Shown one piece after another: positions 11,348 through 22,300 of a stretch of DNA of 64,000 nt. Position numbers and translations under genes: made by a program. Within the stretch, counting starts at the first letter, position 1. Every line of letters begins with the position of its first letter. This DNA is from Hanleya hanleyi (taxonomy: Eukaryota; Mollusca; Polyplacophora; Lepidopleurida; Hanleyidae), in the NCBI GenBank assembly GCA_036873755.1, contig JAVTVY010039344.1:1-64000 (forward strand), read 5' to 3'. Under the pieces are notes generated by a model that was not told the origin of the DNA, made no database searches, and saw only the letters and a program-made list of their open reading frames with translations.

Positions 11348-12910
11348 GCAGAAGTGGATGAAAACTAGAAGTATGCAATGATGTATTCAGTGTCATCGAC
11401 GGCATGTTACCCGTTTTAGCGCATCCAGTTGAAAACATTGCCTCCTAGCGGGAACTGGCGAACTGCCAGGGGAGACAATTTTGGAAGGTCAGGAAACGAC
11501 TCCTACAGCCGCGAATGCAACTACATCGTCCCGAGTCAAACCGCCAAAGGTGACGCAATGAATCATGGGAGTTTTATGAGAGACCGTGACACTGCATATC
11601 ACTGAAAATTATCAAAATCGCGGCTCGCCTATGTTAACTCCTCGTGGCGATGTTGGGTTGATTTATTTGTACTTCCATGCAAACAAATATATCCCTTCAG
11701 ATTTATCCAGAAAGTCGATCCATATGCAAATAAAGCACTCCGCTAAATTGTCAGATGCGCCATTCTATGAATATTCGTTCTTCTTACACTCCTGATGCAA
11801 ACCTCCCGTCATCAGTAATATTTATTCAACGAAATGTAACCCAAGTTGATACATTTATTTAATGAAACAAGAGAACAGAATTAGGGAAGCCGAACTGAAT
11901 GAACTTATCGCCACGAGCGCAACAGCTTTCTTCTTTGGTTTTCTTTCTGGGTCAAGCCGTTACATATAATGGAGCTTGTGCTTCTAAATCTGCTAGCCAA
12001 TCATTTGCCTTTAGTAAAATTCCTGATAGTCCTTATAAGGCACGCCTGCGTATCACGCGATATTTCTGTAGTATTTTGAACTTCGGTTGTAAGAAAATTG
12101 AATGTTCATTGGTCGCCAGTATTGGTTACGTCATATAATGACCTCCCACGCTTTCCGCGGAAAATTGAGGCTTATGACGAGTGGGTCAAAACATTCCTTT
12201 GAATTCGACCTGATTCAAACTTGTTGTTGAAATATTGAGAAAACAAAGCCATTCGTATCACCAAATGTCGGTAGTTCAGACGGATATGATAGATTATGGA
12301 TTTTGGGATGTTAGATGCACAATAAATGAAAAAAGACATATATGATAATATCCTGCCCACCCGTTAGGGGGCCACCAGGTTAGAAGTAAAGCAAATAAAT
12401 GAACTTCCCGCGTTATCTCCCAGAGTATATAAGGTACCGTAGACCTGGGTCCCCAGAATGAAATGAACTACGGCCATACTCGATTGTAATTCAATAAAAG
12501 ATTTATTGCCCATTTACGATATCGAACTAATGTGTTAAAAAGACAACAGGAGTCGAAAGTACAGGTAGACCTTCGTTGGGCAGAAGTTTGGATCTAACGA
12601 AAAATCAATGTTGACTCCGATGTCAGCACAACCGGTTTTCTGGGTCACCGTAGCGTACGGCCAGACTCCATGCGCCAGATAATTCCCATGATTCCTCAGT
12701 CAAAATTTAGGTAATTCAGCTGCCGACAATTGCCGACTAATAACGACTGCAAGCCGATCGGCGCACAGTGGAAAAATTGGATTCTGTATTGCGCAGATTT
12801 CACATCCTACATGTACGTCACATGAAGCGTTACAGGCAGGCTGGTGGTGCCATTGCCGTCTACGTAGTCTAAGTGATCCTTACATACTTCTAGTTTTCAT
12901 CCACTTCTGC
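11348..12910. mobile_element. candidate TIR element, 1.56 kb
   Basis: The ends are a perfect 28-bp inverted repeat beginning GCAGAAGTGGATGAAAAC (11348-11375 against 12883-12910), with weaker similarity continuing inward for about 40 bp. The interior is richer in CpG than its surroundings and has no recognisable transposase. No target duplication was found, so this may be a MITE-like derivative or just an inverted duplication. Confidence 0.45.
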
Positions 12911-14142
12911 TGATACCTAATCGGAAGTCTGTTATTGTATTAAGCAATAAGGACTCAATGGTGTTTGCATCGGAATAATACATACTGCAGTAAATTTTGG
13001 AAAAATAGAAAAAGTCCACCAATTTACACCACAGAGGTTAATGACTTGCAGAACATACCAGAACAAATGTTTTACACTGTTTTAGGTACATATGCACAGG
13101 AAATATAAACTTAAAAAGTTGTAATTATATATCTGAACAGTAATAAGTGAAGGTATGTGAATGTATTTTATCAGGTAAGGCCATCTCACATAGCTAACTT
13201 CTGGCCCACCCACATTGCATGGTGGGAAAATGCAGGATAAGGAAATATACATTCCTATCTCTGATCACTTGGTATCTAAACTGAGCCTACAACAAGCAAA
13301 TATCGATGTGGACATGTGCAAAATAAAGGCTCTTTGAGCACGAAATAAGTTTGTAAAATAAAATTAAGGATAATTTTTCTTAAGAAAGCCAGAAAATACT
13401 TTCAGCAAATTTTTTATTAAGCAGTGACTTTCACACACAGATACAAATATACCACAAATTTGTTCTCGGATTTTTCCATTTTGGGGATATTCTGGATGAA
13501 ATATGAGTTTTGACATTTGGTATATGTCAGAAAATAAATTTCTCAGACAAGAGTTTCAGAGGGAATTAGCGATTACTTCAGTTTCACATTCTACTTCTCT
13601 GACAGTTTAGTTTACCCACCCATAAATATTCCACACTGAACTACACTCATAAACTTAATGTTTCACTCCCTAAGGTTTCTAGCCACTGGGAACTTACATT
13701 CTGGTGTAAGTTCTCTTTTCCAGTCTATCTAATTAAATAATTGGTCGGATCTTTAACTCCATAATGACAGTGATTTATTAGGTTGTCATTTAAGGACTCC
13801 AAGAAAGGCAGACAATGTGGTGGAGTTCTGAGAGAGATGAATACAACTCCAGTACCTAAAAATCTGGAGAAATATGACAAATGCATGGCTGGAAGTGCAG
13901 GCATCATGACTTTGTGATCCTAAAGATGGAACATCGCTATGTACAGGCTTACTGTAATGGGCAAGCATGGTCGATACATCAAAGGACTTTCATTTGTTCA
14001 TAGTGTTTAAAACAAGTCCCCAGCTTAAGTCAATGACAGTAAATTGTGAAATTATTTCTACAATTTCAGCGAGCAAACCTGATCCTAGCAATTCAGTATT
14101 GTCAAAATTATGCAGAATATTAATGGTTTTCTTTTTAATTAT
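12911..14142. other. AT-rich, nothing recognised
   Basis: No gene, repeat family or regulatory structure was recognised on either strand. Confidence 0.5.
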
Positions 14143-14985
14143 GGGTAACACAGAGATCCGAACAGCAGAAATTATGGGAAACACAGAGATCCGAACAACA
14201 GAAATTATGGGTAACACAGTGATCCGAACAACAGAAATTATGGGAAACATGTAGATCTGAACAACAGAAATTATGGGTAACACAGAGATCCGAACAACAG
14301 AAATTATGGGAAACACAGAGATCCGAACAACAGAAATTATGGGTAACACAGTGATCCGAACAACAGAAATTATGGGAAACATGTAGATCTGAACAACAGT
14401 TTATTATGGGTAGCACATAGATCCGAACAGAAATTATGGGTAACACAGAGATCCGAACAACAGAAATTATGGGAAACATGTAGATCTGAACAACAGTATA
14501 TTATGGGTAACACATACATGTAGATCCGAACAACAGAAATTCTGGGTAACACAGAGATCCAAACAACAGAAATTATGGGTAACACAGAGATCCGAACAAC
14601 AGAAATTATGGATAACACAGAGATCCGAACAACAGAAATTATGGGAAACATGTAGATCTGAACAACAGTATATTATGGGTAACACATAGATCCAAACAAC
14701 AGAAATTATGGGTAACACAGAGATCCGAACAACAGAAATTATGGGAAACATGTAGATCTGAACAACAGTATATTATGGGTAACACATAGATCCGAACAAC
14801 AGAAATTATGGGTAACACAGAGATCCGAACAACAGAAATTATGGGTAACACAGAGATCCGAACAACAGAAATTATGGGTAACACAGAGATCCAAACAACA
14901 GAAATTATGGGAAACATGTAGATCTGAACAACAGTATATTATCGGTAACACATAGATCCGAACAACAGTGATTGCGGGTAATGCG
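14143..14985. repeat. 33-bp minisatellite, about 25 copies
   Basis: The unit contains GATCCGAACAACAGAAATTA and GGGTAACACAGA. Two main variants alternate: ...GGGTAACACAGAGATCC and ...GGGAAACATGTAGATCTG, the latter often followed by a TATATTAT variant, which gives a higher-order pattern. Because 33 is divisible by three and the unit lacks stops in several frames, long repetitive open frames appear on the minus strand (11-residue periods); they are not genes. Confidence 0.95.
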
Positions 14986-14989
14986 TAGA

Positions 14990-16276
14990 TCCAGGAATTT
15001 TAGTCAAATAATTTGATTGTTTCACAAGGATAAAAGAAATATGACAGATAACCTGGTTTTTCAAGTACATACTTATTTTTTTGTTATATTTCCTATCACC
15101 TAACTGCCAGTTCACATCTAGTTGTTATAATGTTTAGTTTAGTGAACAGTTAATTTACACAATTTGCATATTATAAGATTTGCTACAATTAGGCAATGTA
15201 CATGTTTGGTTTGGTTTGATTGGGCACTCCATCATAATACAATGGGCACTGGTCATACAGAGTATGCCATGCAACCCGTTCCCCCACACCACCCTACACA
15301 TGCTCCCTCAATTACCAGTGACGTATAGCCACTGATAATAAATATCTGCTCCCCTTCATATATTCTTATCTCTGTATCCATATCATCTAACATTGACAGA
15401 GTCACCCATTCTTACCTCTATTTTCCTCAATCGTCTATTACTTGTATCCCGGTATTTCCACAAATATTCATATATATACATGTACAGTACTTCGAATTGC
15501 TAAAAAAAATTTAAGACCTTTTCTCTTTTTGTAGACCAGTTCATGTATTCTGTTATAACATATACATGTAGTTCAATAAATAATGAAATTTACATCATCT
15601 GCAGATTATAAAAGGTGCATGTACCATAATAGAGTAACTTGGGATTGCTAACAAATTTTTAAGACATTTTCTGTTTATGTCATTATAGACAGGCGAATAA
15701 ATCATGGGGGAGTACGGATAATTATAACCGCTACTGACAAGTTACATTTGTTAGCCAAAGAACTTTTACCATGGCCAGCCCGAGAAAAGTGAGAGGGGGA
15801 GAGCTCCTATCTCCTCATTGTGGCAGACTGGTAAAGTAGTCAGGAATACACACACTGACAGGGATAGAAAAATTCATTTTCTTCATGGAATTGAGAAGGT
15901 GCCTCTTACATGGCCAAACATAACTTCATGCAGAACTTTGTTAATCACGTGGGTATATCTTGAGGACTAATTTTGTTTCACCGAGACTTGCTTCAGTCTC
16001 CAGTTTTCAAGTTATAAATCTTGTACATGTAGCTGTATGGAATAGAAATGCAGTTTTCCCAAACGTTGCTAACCTGAAATATAACTACAAAAATATATAT
16101 TGCTCCTACATGCACTCTATACACAGGGAAGCTTTTAACATTCAGTACTCTACAGTCCCAAGCTACATGTATCAATACCATTAAGCGAAGACCATAATAC
16201 TGTATGGTTCTGAGCAGTAGGTATGTGAGTTAACGAGATTATCAAAATAGAGGCAATGCCAGGTGAAAAGACTTAC
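14990..16276 (-). other. start of patched intron 5; no further exon recognised
   Basis: By position this belongs to the intron after exon 5. I looked on the minus strand here and back to about 7 kb for the next Patched block, which should contain motifs like W-T-x-x-D/N-P and P-C-L-N/D-P-x-x-P-x-C-P, and saw none. The sequence is AT-rich, with a few ACATGTA-type short motifs. The intron therefore probably extends beyond the window's left edge, taking in all the repeats at 1-15 kb. Confidence 0.55.
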
Positions 16277-16389
16277 CCCAAGGCCCCCAGGGGCACCTGT
16301 AATGGGTGTTTAGGACCCAGAACTTTGGAACCCTCCCAAAAACAGTCCAGTGGGGTAATGATTACACATGGTATCAGCTTCTCCATCAT
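16277..16389 (-). CDS. ptc: patched exon 5 (PCVIITPLDCFWEG signature)
   Basis: A 113-bp exon, entered in phase 0 after an AATATTTCAG acceptor (16390-16399) and left in phase 2 at GTAAGT (16271-16276). It opens with MMEKLIPCVIITPLDCFWEG and then SKVLGPKHPLQ. The IITPLDCFWEG core is invariant in Patched proteins and makes the assignment safe. The exon is 21 bp (7 codons) longer than my recollection of the human one (92 bp); the extra codons fall in the loop after FWEG, where the fly protein is also longer. Confidence 0.95.
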
Positions 16390-19300
16390 CTGAAATATTA
16401 ATATGGTAAAAATAATTAAGATACAGTATACATGTACATGTGTGCTACTAAAAATTCATTTACAAGATTATATTTAATATCTACGTAAAAATGACTTAAC
16501 CGCGCTTTCAAGAATATTTGAGTCATATCATAATGCTGGGTCCCACCCGTGGGGTCGACTCACCCGTGGGGGGACTCACCCGTGGGGTCCTATTTTATTA
16601 ATTATTTTGGCCCAGAATCCCCATACATGCACCAGTTCGTCACCTCTTATCACAAGCTCTCTGAAGAGCTGAGGTCCTTCATTCTTTCAGGGATTCATAG
16701 AAGTCCAAATTTTTTCTACCCAAATTAAAATATTGATTTCTTTTTATGCTCAAATTGAGTTTTTCCAAGTTTTTACGGCCCACCCACAAGTTGATATTGA
16801 GTTTTTGAATGTTTTTACCACCCTACCAATTAAGATATTAACAAATAGTTTCTGTAGTACTAAGGTGAGCTACAAAAACTGTCCAATGCGTCTGGCACAC
16901 TTCACCTCTGATACCGATTTTCACTGTAAAATCCAAATATAATTAAACATGATAAATAACTCATCCAGGTGAAGCTGGTAACGTGTTTTATAATGAAATA
17001 ACGAAATAAAATTTGAAAAAGTTTTCTATGGATAAGTGTCTAACTTGACAGATAAAATGGAGAGATTAAATAGGGACATTAATTAAAAACATTGTTTGAT
17101 AGAAAAGAACCTTGTTGATCCAGTCTAGTCCACTGGTACTATAAGGACTATGTGAAGAAAAATAAACAAAGCTAAAAATATTGATTCCAAGCCCATGGTA
17201 ATGTTTGTAGGAAATCAAACTTTTTTGTTCTCAACTTGATTATTTGATATAACAAAGTTATCTCCCTTGGACTTCGTGTTTCAACTTTTTAGAGACAACA
17301 ACAGCGGTAAGAGATCACAAACTATCATAAACATTCAAAGATAATTATCATATAACGCTTGCAAGAGACGCTATAAATCCTTACATCATCAGCGGATTTT
17401 CACGTAAGATGTAGCAGCTGCCATGCAGAATGATGTCTTGAACTCGGACTTCTTTACGTCCATCGCATGGTCGCCGTCGAACTTTAGAACAAAGTAACTG
17501 TCAACAAATCCCGCCACCTCTAGTCTCGTGGAGCTATATTTAACTCGGCCCCGATAATTTCTTGATGCTCATTGGCTAACGAATTCTGATTAGGTGATGT
17601 CATTGAATCGGCAATTCCCGGTCCCGAAAAGTAATCTCCGAAACCGTATTTTTTGCCTCCGTCGAGTATGGATAGTAACTGAGAGCCCATGGTGAGGTAT
17701 AATCGGCAAGAAAGACGGAAATTATATCTAGAACTGGGAATCCCCAAACGTTCGAAGACAAATTGTCGAAGGATCGGCGATGATTTTCAGATTTTCACAT
17801 CACTGAAATAATTTGCACCATTTCTAGTATTGAGTTTTCGTCAAAAACATTGAGTATTTCTTGTCCAAAACGTACACTTTTGAGTTTTTTGCTGTCTATA
17901 TTCAGTTTTTGACATTTTTTTTCTACCGTTTAACGGTAGTAAAAACGGACGTCAATGAATCCCTGTCTTTCCATGACCTGGGGTGTACACAGGGACAAAA
18001 CAGCTCAATCCAATGACCTGGGGTGTGCAGAGGGACAAAACAACTCAATTCAATGACCTGGGGTGTGCACAGGGACAAAACAACTCAATCCGATGACCTG
18101 GGGTGTGCGCAGGGACAAAACAACTCAATCCGATGACCTGGGATGTGCACAGGGACAAAACAACTCAATCCCATGACCTGGGGTGTGCAGAGGGACAAAA
18201 CAACTCAATCCCATGACATGGGGTGTGAAGAAGTATGGCACCCCAGCTCAATCCCCGGAAGCCCCTTCGGGCCATCTATACCTGATCTATCATAAAATAA
18301 CAACAACCACAAACTATCTCGATAGCTAGAACAAAGCAAGGGTCCAAGGCTATCTACGAAGATGATGTTGCTACAATAGGGAAAGAGTTTTGAATTTCTC
18401 TTTAAATGTACTTCTCAAAGATGTTATGAGAGTCTTAACCTGTTATAATGACTAATTCATTATTACAAGTTACATATCTCATTATAATTCATTATAACAA
18501 GTTACATATCTCATTATGCTTTATAACAAGATACATAAGTCATTATAAGATTAATAATGCAATATGTCACTATAACGAGTCATAATGAGTCACAGATGAT
18601 ACAATGGATTAAGTATCTCATTATAATGCATTATGTAATTTGTTATAACACATTACGAAACTCAACTTTTTTTCCGATGTCAGTGGCATAAATCAGTCTT
18701 TACATGTATCTGTTCATTCAGTTTTCAAATAGTACAGATTGCAATTCATATATACATGCGCTGTAAGATGCATGTATAGACAATCCTATATACTTCCCTA
18801 ATTGACCTTCATTCCCATTAAATGTACCAGAATTTACTTCTGACCAGACAAGATTCTGTTGATTGTAAGATTTTTGTGGGATTCGATGTGATTACCTAAC
18901 AGTACATGAAGAAAGACAGCATTACAATGCATCCACATATTTTGAGTTACCGTACATGTATATGGGAGCTTTTTTTGAAACTTCGCCAAATTCCAGTTGA
19001 GCCGACAAGCTCTAATGCATGAATTAATGTGACCTAACAGTAAGGGGTCTGATGTTAGATGATGAAGCAGCTATTTGGCCTGTATTATGTACTCCATGGA
19101 CCAAGTTTTTATACCAAGGTACACAAGGTACATCTGGGTGGGTATCCGCAGATATTTCAGCAAGCCTGCCTTGACCCAAGAAGCCAGGACAAGACCCTTG
19201 CATGGAGAGTGTAACATGTGCCCCAATGATGAAGAGATAGGTATTATGAGGGATAGCCCAGTCTTCACATCAGGCATAGCACCTAATCCACAAGTGTATA

Positions 19301-22300
19301 CCATATAGCTTTCTGACATGATAAGGCATGATACCACCCAAATCATTTATATATACTAGAATACCAGTCGCTATTATGAATGATTATATGATAAGGTTAT
19401 AGGCATTAGCTAGACTGGTCATAAATGCTTCAATCCGATTGGCTCCTTCTTCCCACCCATTGATGCATATGGATATATCTACTCATCAAGGGGAGACACC
19501 TTTGAAGACTAGATATACAAAAGAATCATAACAGTACTTACATGATATATGACATCACTTTCAACATCTGTTATAGATGGCATGTAACACAAGTCTTTAA
19601 ACTTCCATGTTCTGTAAAACAAAAATGGAAAGTCTTGTTACTCGCGTAATATTATAGAGTCCTCATGGTGAACACCATGGTCTACTTTACACTGACCATT
19701 GTCAATCAGTCAAGTGCACATATGCTATTTCGGTGGAGAGCCTCTAATAAAATGATACCTAGTAATATGCAGGAGATGAGCCCGTCTTCTCTTAAACTGC
19801 CAAATATGGAGTGACATTGAGACGCATGCGTTTCTTCATTGGCTGAGATGCCGAGTGATGCACACTGGTAGTAGTGGACAGAGTCCGCAATGTCATAAAT
19901 GGATTAGTAGTTTGACAAATCTGTTTACCCAGGCTCCCAACAGCAAAAGAGAAAGGGAGAGGGGTTTATCTATTTGACCAACATCTTCAACAAATCATTT
20001 CAGGAGACTTCATGCCATCATTTCAGGAGATAAGCTAACTACAGAATTCAAAAGAAGAAGATGGACAATCCTCTTTGAAATTCCTTCAACTTCTCTGGAA
20101 AACTCCATAAAATGTACGAAAGGGTGTTTAATTTTGCCAATCATCCAGACAAACCATACAAAATGAATTTCTTGGCATATACAGAAAAAGAACAGGTCAA
20201 CCTACCTGTTTTTTTGTCCACCTTTAGCATCATAAAGGAGTCACCCGAAAAAAGTGTGAGCTCTGGCCTGCCGGAAATTCATTTCCGGACCTAGGCAGTT
20301 CAGAATTGGTGCATATGCATGCTTAGCCAACAATCCACATGTCATCTTATTAAGTCCAGGCAAATCCTAAATCTCGCAGAGAGTTAACCTGGACATTTTT
20401 GGTAATTCAAATAAGTTCTTGAGTTGATGCCTCTATTATACAATCTCGTACATTTCACCCCCCGCGCTTCTTTTGGATTAGCATGTTGGTATCCCAAGCC
20501 TGTGGTTTTGCAATTCGTATCTGCTGTACAATATATGTACACTGAAACCTAGCTCTGAATACCGACAACTGGGTAAACAGTTTAACCTCTAAATACTGAT
20601 ATTAACCATGGTCCCAATATTTAAATTATTTTGAACATCGATGAACCAGAACCCTGTCAAAACTGACATATAATCTGGTCCCAAGCAATACAGGTTTCAC
20701 TTTATATGGGCTTAGTTATACATTTTTCTGTATGAAAATCAGTGCTGAAATAGACCATCCAATAGTTCATCAGAACAGGAGAGTGTAGATTTAATATTCG
20801 AGTGCACATGACCTCATTTTGCCCTTAATGTCCAAGCGTTACAATTAGAGAAGCAGAAAAAGAACTATTGGGATGATATCAAAGCAAGTTGCTTGTTCTC
20901 CGCCGGGAATGGAGTAAGACTGAAAGTCTGTGTGACTCACACCTCATTTATGTGTGGATTAATAACTCAGAAGATCTCGACCACCTGAAATTAAATTTCT
21001 TTGAGGTCAAATGCCGTCGTCATTGAAAATCTACCTTTTATATTTAATAACTGAACAGTTTAAGAGAAAATTGACCAGTTGATCTAAGATCTTTTATATT
21101 TAAGCCAAAACTGTCAAAGAGGTGAGCACTTGAAAGCATCAATGGCCTTTTGATATTTTCCAATGGAAGTTGTTTATCATGACCGCAAAGAGAACGGCAG
21201 AAAATGTCTTAAGTGAAAGGAGTAAAGTGTATGTGTGGTAAATAGATTCAGTGCATTCCATTATATTCAAGGGGCTAATCTCAAAGCTAAATGGTACAAA
21301 ACACAAAAGCTAGCTGTATCTCATTCCATAAACTGACCCAGTTTCCTTCAAAAGTACGTCTTTTCACAAAAGCACATCACCAATATGTGTTCTATGTACC
21401 AATTCAACGCGGCATTCATTTCCCCTTCTGCTTTAAATCCCAACACATGCCTTTTGGATCGGAGGTCTTTGTGCTTCCCATCAGGCCTGGCTACTATCAG
21501 AGATGGAGTCAACAGCCTCAACGCAAACGCAATGCATCACAGCATTGCATTTGCCTGCCACATCATGTTTTTGATGTTTTATGCAAAAGGAAGACGGAAA
21601 AAACAGAATCGAGCAAGATCTTTTGGTGGTGAATTCTATGTAAGTGATAATTGTGTAGACCTCCCTGAAGTCCTCGAGATCACCCCTGTGTTTCGTAAAC
21701 ATCTCCTATCTGAGGAAAGAGAGAAGCTTACAGAGAAAAACTGTGGCAATCTCTTATCAGTCGAGATATGGGGGGATTTTAATTTTTCACCAATTATATT
21801 ACTCCCAGTGCAGTTCTACATCACGATCTCTCAAAATTAGGCAAACTGTGTGCTTCATATTCTGGGGATTTGCCAGAATTTATTGCCCATCAATTTGACA
21901 TTATAACTGATGCATGAATGAGCATGAATTCTTCAGAGATTAATCAGAAAATGAGGGTAACTATCACAGGTCTTTCTTGACTAAAGTCTAGATTTTAGCA
22001 CAATAATTTGCAAGTCCTGTCTCTATAGATTTAACAAAGTTCTTGCTTCATCAGTATGCTGATTACCGTACCAACAATCACATAAAGACGTGTAGAGAAA
22101 ATTAAATTCAGCAATGGTTTCATTTTCCAGAATAAATATCTTCACACTTATCATTTTATAGAGTTAAATAATTCGCAAAATATCTCAGTGGGGGGTCTGA
22201 ATGAAGCCTGTTAGCTGGAGAAAGGGAATTTTGTATACATTTTGTTACAAAGCCAAGAGTGTAACTGCCAAAGAGTAAATAAGGTTCTGACTTGAGGCTT

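Larger units (their letters stand above)
16390..19541 (-). other. patched intron 4
   Basis: A 3.15-kb GT-AG intron. It contains the 1.28-kb TIR element (16688-17965), a 40-bp minisatellite directly beside it (17974-18237) and a degenerate CATTATAAC-type repeat (18430-18665). The stretch 18670-19530 shows nothing further. Confidence 0.8.

Noticed and set aside
13990..14951. Stacked minus-strand frames with 11-residue repeats
   Set aside because: Exact consequence of the 33-bp minisatellite; not a repeat protein.
7000..16270. Search for patched exon 6 and later exons on the minus strand
   Set aside because: No block with the expected W-T-x-x-D/N-P or P-C-L-x-P...C-P motifs and flanking splice sites was found; I do not claim one.
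21385..21840. 151-codon plus-strand open frame in patched intron 3
   Set aside because: No recognisable domain, no splice or promoter context, composition like the surrounding intron; plausible by chance in 64 kb.
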